From Hippopus hippopus (Eukaryota > Mollusca > Bivalvia > Cardiida > Cardiidae), in assembly GCA_946811185.2 (NCBI GenBank), contig OX328098.1, forward strand, positions 23,135,084 to 23,199,083: 64,000 nt of DNA, in the 5' to 3' direction. Of the stretch, positions 13,801 through 25,800 are shown one piece after another. The notes beneath the pieces are model-generated. The model ran no database searches and was not told where the DNA came from. It saw only the letters and a program-made list of their open reading frames with translations. The translations under genes and the position numbers were made by a program. Within the stretch, counting starts at the first letter, position 1. Every line of letters begins with the position of its first letter.

Positions 13801-16800
13801 ATTGGCCTTGTGGAGAGTGAAAGTCCATTTTATTTGCAAGATGGCCATGGATCTACTCTGTCCAATATTTCGTTCCACTTTTTTTTGTTTTTGTTACCCT
13901 TGTGGACAGGGAAGGTCCATTTTATTTGCAATATGGCCATAGATCTACACTGACCAATATTTCGTCCTACTTGTTCATTGTTACTCTTGCAGACAGTGAA
14001 GGTCCATTTCATTCGCAATATGGCCATGGATCTACACTGTCCAATATTTTGTAAGATTTTGTTTATTCACATTGCGGAAAATGACGAAACATTTAAGTTG
14101 TTTTTGACTGTTGATTTACCGGGTCCAGTATTTTGTTATATGTCCCATGTTGTCCTGACCTTTAATCAACAATGTCCAATATTTTGTAAAACAAAGCAGA
14201 ATACAAAGACCTGCGACAATACCTCAATGTGTTCTTCCAAAAATCAAGCTTAAAATTTTATTAACACTGTTGTACACTTATACCTGTTCTAGCCACAACA
14301 TGTGTTCTTGAACCACGTTAAACAAAGAAGTTTTTGTGAAGATAGTTACTTTTCTCAAGCCTTTTCTGAATGATTCTGTTGTTTTATGACACTGAGCAAA
14401 ATGTCTCTTGAAATCATTTTGGCATAAGGAGAAAATGCTTGTGACCAGCATTTCTTATTTTCCCTCAATTTTTCCTATCCTTTCAAAGAGAAATTCCATC
14501 ATTTAAGCCATAATTACTTGGTCATCTACATATGTGTTCAATGTCGACAAGGCAAACTATTTTAATTCTAGTAAGATTAATTTTTGTTTGGTGTTAAACA
14601 CCATTTCAAACTTTATTTCAGTTATATTGTACAGGTAAGTGCACCTATGCATGCACTCCTTGAGTTTCCTCTACCAATATTTTGCATGACATTATCTCAA
14701 AGCCGCTGGCTGTTTCCCTACATATTTGAAAAATGTTCAGTCATACGAGAGAAAGAGGAATCCTGTCACAGAATTTGGCCGAGGTAAGAATTAAATTAGT
14801 GACACAATGGTTTCAAGCCATGTTCGTAACCACTGAGCCACAGGGGTCAGCCGTCTAGTAGTCAAGAGACAAAGCAAAGGGCAGCTGCCTATCCCAGGAT
14901 TAACTATAATTACCTTCAGAGTTAAACTTGATTAATCTAAAACTTAGTTGGATCTAACTTTTGATTAGGACAAAGATATTAGTCTGAATGATGGACGTAC
15001 ACAGACTTTCAAAACGAATCACCAAGTCCTTCACTAAACAGACCCAGTATTCCACCCTTCTTCCAAATAATCCCCTTCTAAAGAACTTTGAGCATAGGCC
15101 TTTTAAACACTGGTGGAAAAAAGAAAAACGTTGATACAATGTAACTAGCATTTTCTCCTTTCCAACAATGTGTTCTACTTTTTCAGATACAGATCTAATC
15201 GTTTGTGCCAAATTCAATTTATCCTCTGCAGATGCTTTCAATTTGGACTAGTCCACATTTATTCGTATGGTAAAGGATTAAATGTCCTTCAGAAAGAAAA
15301 GGATTAAAAACCAGATCGTTATACCTTTTCTCACAATGCTTTCCACTTAAGTAAACAAAAGGTTGGCCCCTAAAAAAAACACGAATATTGAAATCCTAAT
15401 ACCACTGACCTGTTCTACAATTAGGGCTGTTTTTATACTTTTCTGACATACACAGTAGCACTACAACAGCTTGTTCTATAGCCTCTGCCATTGCCTCTAG
15501 TGTAGATCCGCCCATACGTTCCACGTCAATCCAAACCGTGTACCCTGCTGCCTGTGTTTGAGAAAACATAAACAAGAGGGCTATGATGGCCCTGCCTGAA
15601 GTCGCCCACCTACATGTAAGCCTTTTGACCGATGATTGATTGATACATTACCCACTTTCATACTTGTCCCAATATCATCAAAACAAACATTCTGACCAAC
15701 TTTCATGATTATTGAAATGAAAAATGTGACCTCTGGAGTGTACACATTTTTTCAAAGATTCGACCTAGTGGCCTACTTTTTGTCCCTACATAACTTATTT
15801 TCAATCAAGTTTGAGATATTATCACGACAAACATTCTGATCAAGTTTCGTGAGTATTGGATTGAAAATGTGAAAATAAAGCATACACAAGCTTTTCTCAA
15901 AGATTTGACCATCTGACCTAGTTTTTATTCTCATGCTACCCATTTTCAAATTCGTCTGAGATAACAAAAAGACATTCTCACCATCTTTCATGAGTAATGG
16001 ACTGAAGAGCGTACACAAGTTTTTAAAAGATATGACCTGGTGACCTAGTGTTTGACCCGATGTGACCCATTTTACACTTCACAGATATTATCCAGATAAA
16101 CATTTTGCCAAACTTACAAGACTATTGGACTCATAGTGTGTCCTCTAGAGTGTACACAAGGTTTTCTAAGATTTGACCGAATGACCTAGTTTTTGGCCCA
16201 TATGACCCACTCTATAAATCGTGTTACGGGAGATCACTCCTTCCTTACTGCATAGCTTTCCCGTATAAAATCAATACCTGACAACTGCGTCAGAGAGAAT
16301 TCCCTTTGGCTCAGTGGTTATGGTATTGGTCTTTTAAACCTCGAAAAACGAGGATATTTGTCCGCACGGGTTCGAATCCCACCAGGTGCGGTTTGTATTT
16401 AAGCTATGCATTTGTTGCGAACTTACATGTTCGTAAGATGGGAGCTCATCCGGGATTGGCCTTTGAGCCATTTGTTGTCTAAATGATAGACTTACTGCCT
16501 AATTAGGCTTTCTGTCATCAAAATGATGACATTTAAGAGGGGTTGTGTTACGGGAGATCACTCCTTCCTTACTGCATAGCTTTCTCGTATAAAATCAATA
16601 CCTGACAACTCCTTAAGAGAGAATTCTCTTTGGCTCAGTGGATATGGTATTGGTCTTTTAAACCTCGAAAAACGAGGATATTTGTCCGCACGGGTTCGAA
16701 TCCCACCAGGTGCGGTTTGTATTTGAGCTATTCTTACGAACAAAGTCCGTAACAAAGAAACAAATGAACAAATGCATGGCTGAAATACAAACCGCATCTG

Positions 16801-19800
16801 ACGGGATTCGAACCCATGGCGGACAAGATCCTCGTTTTCCGAGGTTTAAAAGACCAATACCTTAACCACTGAGCCAAAGAGATATCTCCCCAACGCAGTA
16901 GCTAGGTATTGTATTTAAATCGGGACGAAGCCGTGCATGAAGGAGTGGTCTCCCGTAACACTATGCATTTGTTGCGAACTTACATGTTCTTAAGAATCGT
17001 CTGAGATATTATCAAAAGAAACAATCTGACAAGTTTCATGAGTACAGGACTAAACTTTTGACCTCTAGAGCGTACAGAAGGTAAAAGTTGATGACGCACA
17101 AGAGACGACGGAAGACACATGATGCATGACAGACACAGCACGATCACTTAAGCTCACCTTGAGCACATCACACTCAGGTGAGCTAAGAATATTTATAATC
17201 CATGCTCTACAAAAAGGGGATTAAATTCATCTGCGCTGACAACACAGGGGCTGATCAGGGTCGATACTTTTTGCAGATGCATTAACTCCCTTTTCACAGA
17301 GTTTGGCTCAATTTTATTTACACTTTACCAAATAAGCCTGTGTTTTACGGAAAGAGGTTTAATACACATTATGGGAAAACGAGAAAATATTGGAAACAAG
17401 CATTTAAACTTTTGAAATCTATTACTTTTACACTTCCAAATCTCGTTGTACGAGTCACATTTCGTCAGTTGTCTGCAAATGCTGTTTTTAATATGGACAA
17501 ATTTTTGACACCCGATTTGAATGGAAAAAAATGTCTTTGTACGGTATTTCCCAAATTTACCCTCGTAAGAGGGTGAATGCCTCCCTTATCGCCCTCTCCC
17601 ACCCACTTGAGCTTTTAACACCTTGGTAAAACTCTTGGCAACCCATGGTGGTACTACCCTTCAAATGCAGACTGTATCCCTGTAATGTGGTTTTTTATAA
17701 AAGGACCTACCTTTAACTTGTCCTTGATTTTCAAAACTATTTCTTTATCCGACCAACTGTAGCTCAGCATAACATGTTGTCTAGAGGTGGTGGATTGCTG
17801 ACCTGAAATTCACTTTGTTTTCATGACTAACCCTGGGCATTCTTTGCCCGTATTCACCAACCATTCTTAGTGATATCCTGAGTCAAATTTTCAATAACTA
17901 TCTAAGTTCAAGAAACGCAATTTCAGGTTGCCTAAATCAAATAGTTAAACAAATCAGAAATTGCATAACTTTCTAAATCTGGAATAAACTAGGAATGCAA
18001 ATTAGAATAGATGGTGAACATGGGCCCTAATCTTGAACTACACTGTTTCTGAAAGGACTTTGTATTGCCAGAAGTTTGTAATAAAACATAACTTTTTTCA
18101 GTCTTTTAGGTTGGGTATACTTTTATCCTCATTATCGTCTTAGCTGTGCAGGCTGACCTGGGTCATTACTCTTTGCAGATGCATTAAAACTACTTTCCAT
18201 AATGCATGGGTAAAATCAGAAAGTACCTACGTGTTTCAGCAGTGATGTCATTTTCTCCTCCAATTACCCATAACGCACCACTGGCATTCTTCTTCACTTG
18301 GGAATCTGGGCTGCTCTTTAAACCGTCTAACAACTCCATCAGTTCTGAGTTTTCTTTAATTTTTTCTCGCACATTTTTGTCGAAAGAGAGAGTCCATAAG
18401 AGTCGACAGGCAGAAGAATGACAAGATGTATCTTCTGTTGCCAGCATCTTCATGGCAACAGGAATTGCGCCTTTATCAACAATCTGTGAAAGATGAAAAA
18501 AATTACATGTTTTAATTTAATTGGAACATGCGTAAGTGTGTTTAAAAAAATTGTATATTTAAAGGGTGTTATATTCCTTTGTTAATCCCTTACAAAACTA
18601 TGTGATTTTAGACTTGTCCAAATTCACGGGATTTGCCGACAACAAATAAAATTGGTCTAAATTGATAAGACTTGTCCAAGGAAGGAAAGGAAAAATTGCT
18701 GGAAAAAGAGACAACACCTGCTACCAATATTTTCTCCTTCCCTCACTCTCTTGTTTTCAAAATAAGACGTCATCAGGTTTGTTAAAACATGAGCTTGTTT
18801 GGTAAGGGGTTAACTATATGAAGCAGGATTAATTTATTGTATATCAATAAAGGAGACCTGGATATTCTAATTTAAAAAAAAATATCTGAACATCTTATAA
18901 AAACAGTACAATTTACGCCTATGATCAGCCTGCACTGTTTTTGCAGCCTGATCTTGGTTCATATCTTTGCATGCCAAAAGGTTTACTAATTACCACACAA
19001 TTGTGTTTTTCAAAGACCTTAACGCAGAGGTTTATTCCCGTAACGCTGTCTACCTTTTTAAAGACAAATTTCGATTTTTAGCAGATATGGCATTTGCAAA
19101 TACTTTCATACAGGTCAAAGTCAAGATAAATAAAATACTTTTGGCCTCTTGCATATGAAGCCTGTATTACAAAGTCTGGGGCTAATGTGCTATCAAATTG
19201 GTGTACACGATGCCAGAACATAACTGAATTGAATTTATAAATATCACAAGATCATATGTTTTAATTTTTACACTTCTGTTAGACTGTTTCAAATATTATA
19301 AGAAAAATCTACATGTATGTAATTCTAAAATATTTTAGATTTTCGCAGAGACTGTGCCATATATAAACAATATGCGCTCGGTCATTGTCACTTTGGAAAT
19401 ATAAATGCTTCTATTGTATGCCTACCAATACGAAGTTTCCTTAAACTTAACGAAATCAATAAAGTATAAATCATACTATCGTTTGGTCTATTAGCGATCA
19501 AATATTTGCAAAACTGCATGAGATATAGTAAAAGTTCGTACAAGTATAATGCTACCATACCGTCATTTTATTACTGTCGTTCACTGCCAGCTTGTTTAAG
19601 CCATCAATAAGTTCAAACGGAGTAAACCCGCGGTACCGCTGTCGCGTAGATTTCAAAGCTGAATCTGTCCAGTTTATGATGCACTCTATTGTCTCTGCAA
19701 ATAGAGAAAGAGAGAAAAAATAGATTTAAAACAGAAAGGTTAAATAAGGACCCTAAGTAATCCATGTACAAGAAATGAAACTAGGTATGAAGTTATATTT

Positions 19801-22800
19801 TTCAATCATTTTTAATTCAGCTTTAACTCTAAAATCTTGAGGGAAAAACCCTACTTTGCTTTACCCCATATTCGAAGACAAACCTAATAACTCATTGAAA
19901 GTGTTGTTTCAGCAAATAAAAACGCCAGTCTCGATTAGTTGATCCGTTGATTGATTATCTTATACAACTCTTTCAACATTATTTAAGTCATAAAGATCAT
20001 GGACCACCTCGTTATTTTGAAAACTACTTCACGTAGGATTACGAAAAAATGCACAGATGAGCATTACTTATCTGGTAGATCTAACCGACTTAAGCTTTCA
20101 AATGTCGTCTTATTCAAGTAGGTAAAGTGTAACGTTATTTTAATGACGTCATATATTACATCAGAGGTCCAAAATGTCGGACGACATTTTATTTGAGCCG
20201 AGAGTAATCAAAGATTTTACCTCAAATTTGGAAAGTATTTATCAGAAATCAAAACCGGTTTAGAAAAAGATTAAGGGGACTCTACACTCAAGAAATCTGA
20301 TATTCGTAAAATGGATCGAACGCGTTTAGACATGAGTGCGATACTGTTAAAGATGACCCTCAATCTGGCCGTCCTTCAATATCAGTCATAGACAAAATCA
20401 TCACAGATGTAGAGCAGCTCATTAAACAAGATCTCCGAGATACTGTCAGGAAAATAGCTGACACATTTAGCAATTCATATAAAAGTGCCAAGGAGATTTT
20501 GACTGAAATGTCGCGTGTTTGCACAAGGTGGGTACCTCGACTATTGACGCCCAAGCCAATGGGTGTTAGGGTCGAAATCCGTTAAGAAATTTCAGAACGC
20601 ATTAGGGTAGAAGGGTCAAACTTTACTGATCGTACTGTAACATGCGATGAAATATAGGTACAATTTAACGAGATTGAAAGTAAACAACAAAGCAGTGTAC
20701 AGAAACATTTAACATCGCCCTCAGCCGTTAAAGCCAAACTTTCTAAGTCATTCGGTAAAATTATGTGCATCATAATTTTCCATTCTCCTTTTTTTCTTCG
20801 AAATCATGTTGTATCTATACACACTACAGTCAATGCTGAGTTTTATGCCCTCAATTATTTAAAGAAATTTCACAAACACCATACGAAAAAACCAGCCAGA
20901 CGTCCTGCAGAGTGACATCACTTTACACCAAGATAACGCCATAGCTCACAAAGCCACACTTGTTCAGAAAACTATGCAAAAACTAAATACAGAAACACTA
21001 GCCAACCCTCCCAATAATTCAGTCCTGACCCTTTGTGACCTTTGGCTAGAGCATGTTTTGAAAAATTCTCTACGTGGCACGCACTACGAAAGCAGAGGAA
21101 CTGACCCTCACTATGACCAGGTCCTAGAGCGTAATGTCACGTGACGCGCTCGCGCACGTGTTTCGCGCATGGGAATCAAGAATAAATAAGTGCATAGAAT
21201 TTGAAGACGGTTATTTTCAAAAAAAGTAGACATTCCATGTTGTTTTTTATAACAATATCCCAATACAGGCACTGGTCCCCGTTCTTTCTGATCACCCCTA
21301 GTATTAATGTATATCCTATGTTTCACCGGTTCCAGGTTACGGTTCTAAAGTGTCTAACTAAAGGAAACTCCGCCGAAAGTTTCAGTGCTTCAAGTAAGGA
21401 TTAATCTTGGGGCCTCCGTTATACGAGTCCTACAGTTAACCACTTAGCCACCTAGGACACCAGCCCATCTTTAAGCCAAGAATCAAAACATTATCTAGTA
21501 TGTTTGAATATGGCCCCCCACCCCATCACCGCGTGCGATAAATGTACAAGAGATAAAGCTGCCCTAACTGGTGAGTTAATCATCAGGGCTGCCTTTCACT
21601 AAACTGAGTAGAATTAGGTAAACTATTTTGGGATTGTATGTACACATATGAATCTTGCTTTACAAAAACGTATGAGCTGGCATAAATTTATGCAAATGCT
21701 TACTTAAATCGTAAAGTTATGCAGTGTAGTGAAACTTGTTTTCGGACTTGATGCTTGCTTACCTAAACTGTGTATGTAAATTTCGTGCTTACGCAGTTTA
21801 TTGAAAGGTAGCCCCGAAAATGTACATTGATGGGGAAGAGATGTTTAAATCAAACATGCATCATGCACATGAATACTAATGGCAATAAATTAAGGACTTA
21901 GTGTTTTAGACTTTTAGACTTCTTCGGATTGTGAGCATTCGCAGACAACAAGTTTAATGAGCCTCTAAAGATAAGATCTGTCACTGAAAGTGTTGAAAAA
22001 AAAATGACTAAGAGAAAGGAGATTACGCTGGCTACCAGAACTTTCTCCTTTTCCCATTTTTTGTCTACAAATTTCTGCCTCAGAGTCTTTAATGATTGTT
22101 TGGTAAAGGTTTAAGTACAGACATCCAAATGTTACATCTTGCAGCTTCAGGCTGTAAAAGGTTCAATTTAATCACAGTACAACTGAGCTTAGAGTTTACA
22201 ACGGATATATTGCTATAAGCATGCCAACAGATTGATGAAAAGATAGATTGAAAGAAAAGACAGACTGCTAGTAAACCTACAATAATCTTTTAATTTGCTA
22301 TGTTATATGAAACATCTGTCAACTAGTTACCTTGACCAAGGATCTGCTTTTTGTTGGTGTCCTCGTCCACAATGTGTGCAATGGTCAAATTAGCAAGTAT
22401 CTTTAACATCTCATCATCTTCATGTAGGAAAGGTGCCAGTACCTGTTAAGATATTAACTTTTTACAAGACAATAACATTTTAGACTTCACGCACTGAAAG
22501 TATTTCAACAATGATAGATTACAAAAGATTTTGAAATTGAAATTTCAAAGCTAATTTTGTCAAAATATCTGGTACAGCAACAGGCAATCTAGGTTAATTC
22601 TCTTACCAACGACAGTATTTTGGACTTTCATATACTCAAATTAATTGTAAACAACTCAATAAACGCGGCTGAAATGATGGTAATTGTTTGTTAAAAGGTA
22701 GAAAACAATGGGAAAAGAAGAAAATGCTGGTTGCTAGAATTTTCTCCTTTTCTCACAACGTTTCCAAAACGGCTTTTCTGCTATGGTCGTTAAAACTCGC

Positions 22801-25800
22801 GATTTCGTTGTTTGGGGTTAAAGATTCATGTTATTCTGATGTTAAAACTGATTCTTAAAAACTTTTTTATATACCTTTAAATAACATTACCTCTGACGTT
22901 TTATTGTCATCAAAATGATGTTTCACAGTTCCCACTCTGGCAATATTGTGTAATATACTTATGGAAGCCTTAATCACATAGAACACATTCTGTAATAAAA
23001 ATTGTGTATTCCAAACTCAAGGATAAGACAAACAACTGCTATGCTGAAAAGCAAACGGTTCAGCCTGATTGGCTGTTTGTTTTGTGATAAATGTCTTTTT
23101 CAACATATATTCCAGGAATTTCTTTCACCAGGCAATTGCATTATAAACTTTACAAGTCACTGGATACTTTCCTATACCAGTCATCGTCTACTCAATGATC
23201 AGTTTGAATAGTCCTTTAGCTTAGTTGGTAACATAAGGATAGCTTAAAATGGGGTTTCTGCTTCAATTGCTGTCTTGGCCAAATTTTTCCAAGAATTGAT
23301 AAAAGACACTGTGAGAGGATTCAGTCCTCTCTCACTTCAGACCTTTATTTCAATAACATTTAAGCGGGAATGCTACCAGTGACTTGGAAAGAATGTTTAG
23401 AAAAGTACTGGTAACAGAAATTCGAAGAAAGCAGAGATAGGTGCACTGTCCACTGCAGAACAACTGAAATAATGTTGTAAATGGTGGTAAACACACGAAA
23501 CACACACCCACACACACCCACACACACACCCCCACACACATATATATAAAATAGTAACAGCTCAGCCATGTATGTCTTCCCTCGATTTCAACAAGACAAC
23601 AATGGCACTCTAACGTAACCAGCCAGACTTAACCTAAATGTTTCCTGTATGACAACACCGTAACAAATGAACCACTTTAGGTCTAATAGTACAAGTCAAG
23701 ATGAAGTTCAAATGCACCTGTGTCTTTGTCCACAGACAGTCAGACAAAAAGACAGAAGTTAGTTTGGCAGGAATATAAACATTGATTTCTTCCATTTAGT
23801 ACTCTATGTTCCATTGAATTATAAGCAATTTAAATTTGAAAATCATTACTACTACATGAATTGTCTTCTGTTCATTGGTGCTACCGTGCCAGGGTTTGAA
23901 TTCATACACGCCCACTATTGAAGTAAGATCTCAAACCCTTTATGAACTAAAATGGTCTGAAGAGTATTGAACCTTTACCAGAAAACCCTGCATTTTAAAA
24001 AAATAGCTTTTTTAAAAACATTATGGGATAAGGAAAATATGCTGGTTACAAGCATTCTCCCCTTTCATAGATAGATCCCGTCATAAGAGCCGAATTTAAA
24101 CTTGACATCTGCAAATGCTTTCCATGTGGACAAGTCTAAATTTCCTAATTTGGTATAGGGTTAACCCTTAGAGAGCTTTTTAAATGCAACAAAAATTTTC
24201 AATCTACAAAGAGGACTTAAATAACTGCAATTCAAAGGTTGATTTTGTCCAGAACGTCTCAACAAGGACGGCAGTGCAGATTAAGGATCAGACTGCACAT
24301 TCCATGGATTCTGATACTGATCCACATTGACTGCAAAGGCCACTATAGTTGTGAAAGGTTACCATTGTTTGCAAAAGACATGAGTTATTTTTTTCTTGTG
24401 TTGTACTGTTTACCTTGCTGGTATTATATGTCTCCAGAAATGGTTTGTGACTGCAGTTGATTGTTAGCAGAGTAACAACATTGTGTTCAGCCAGTGCCTG
24501 AAAGTTAACGAATTTTCTTTTTGTTAATACACAGCCAAATCCCTTTTAGTAGCCATTTGGGTTGAGCAGCCACCTGTATTTACCCTGTACCATACAATCC
24601 TATCATTTTAAGGATCCATGTGAAATACCTCCACTATATGATGTATCTGAACCAGGCAGGGAACCATGTTTCATATTCTACAAGAGCGTTTTCAAATTTT
24701 TCTCCTACATGTTTGTGTCAGCCTTTTATCAAATTTGATTATACAAAACTATCAAAATCTAAAGGTTAAATCAAGACAGTGATTTGTTACCTCTAGAAAT
24801 TAGATCCTGGCTTCTGAATAATTCCATCCTGTGTTGTAGGTACTTGTATGTGAAAACGGTAACAAACCATTTTAATACCATATTGCTCGCTGCAGGTATG
24901 CATTCATTATAAATTTTCACCGCACTAAATTATTTAGAAAATACCGAATTCATTAGCACACTACAAAAATATAGACTTACCTAAATTGATAGGATGTTCT
25001 TATAACAAGATATGAGGCTCAAATAATGGAATTTGTCTTTTACAGGGTAGAAAACACTGTGAAAAGAGGAGAAAATGCCAGCTACCAGCATATCCTCCTT
25101 TTCCCACAATTATTTTTAAAGAATTCTCCATCAAGGTCATTAAAGCTTGGGATTGTGTGGTACAGGGTTAAAGAATGGTACCTCTGCAAACTGTATGCTC
25201 GCATCTGAGTAGTTCCACCATGTGTTATATATGAAGTAGGCCGGGAACCAAATTTCATCAGTTTTAAAGAGCCCAAGTTTGTTGAACTCTTTGATTATCA
25301 TAAGTGATAATTCTGCAAAAGAATGTGACCTTTATGATTATGAATACATTTTAAGAAGCATTATTCGGCGTAGCTAAATGATCTCACTTTTGACCTACTT
25401 TAAGTACTAGGAGGAAATGATTGTTAATCATTTTGTGATTGGCCAAATATATGTAAACTACGCAAAAAAGTAAAGGTAACAGTAGAAATTTACCAATATG
25501 GGATAAAGGTGTTCATGACTAAAAATCACGTAATGATCACAATAACCTATGTGAAGTTGTACTTTATGGCCATGCAGATGTTAAACTCTAGCAAAACATC
25601 CATAATTTAAAGCACGATGATAAACTAATAGCAATGAGTATCGGCGAGTTTTCTATTTTGTTTAGTGTAAAAGACTTGGTACCCGTTTTTCCTCGCGTAA
25701 AATCAAATACGAAGAGCGACGGCTGGCTACCGCTCTACTGTCTTACACGGGTTGTAAAACAACTTATTTCGTTTCTTGTCACTATGGAAAAAGATGTTAT

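Larger units (their letters stand above)
7010..14195. repeat. 87-bp satellite array in the TIR-splitting intron
   Basis: Tandem units with consensus features GGACAGTGAAGGTCCATTT, TATTTGCAATATGGCCATGG, ATCTACACTGTCCAATATTT and TTCTACTTGTTCTTTGTTAC. Spacing is exactly 87 bp at 12009, 12096 and 12183, and about 85-90 elsewhere. Units at 11.7-14.0 kb are well conserved and those at 7.0-7.4 and 9.3-11.6 kb are degenerate. It is interrupted by a mariner (7447-9336) and a MITE (10419-10628). It lies entirely within the intron between exons 15551-15410 and 6958-6743. Confidence 0.93.
16222..16994. mobile_element. Nested tRNA-Lys-like composite insertion
   Basis: Flanked by AATCG at 16217-16221 and 16995-16999. 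It contains TGTTACGGGAGATCACTCC at 16222 and again at about 16546, and its inverse near 16940-16962. Three tRNA-like modules have an A-box-like TGGCTCAGTGGTTATGG, an anticodon-like loop CTTTTAA and a B-box GGTTCGAATCCCACC. Two modules are direct and the third is inverted, making a foldback. Confidence 0.75.
15572..17187. mobile_element. Element with internal tandem repeats and 3' hairpin
   Basis: Begins ACAAGAGGGCTATGATGGCC and carries several degenerate copies of a roughly 140-bp unit (GACCTAGTTTTTG, GACCCATTTT, GAGATATTATC, AAACATTCTGA, TTTCATGAGTATTGG, GTGTACACAAG). It ends with a hairpin GCTCACCT...AGGTGAGC followed by CTAA. Core-tandem-repeat elements of this kind are frequent in bivalves. 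The hairpin plus CTRR-like end suggests a Helitron/Helentron-related non-autonomous element. It carries a nested 773-bp insertion. Confidence 0.75.

Noticed and set aside
7010..14195. CRISPR-like repeat array
   Set aside because: The whole 87-bp unit repeats with drift; there are no constant repeats alternating with unique spacers, and the context is eukaryotic.
16310..16396. Functional tRNA-Lys gene
   Set aside because: A- and B-box-like sequences are present, but the acceptor stem does not pair, the variable region is too long, and three copies sit in a repeat composite.
23350..23569. Cys/Val-rich minus-strand frames
   Set aside because: Created by the CA-rich microsatellite read in reverse.
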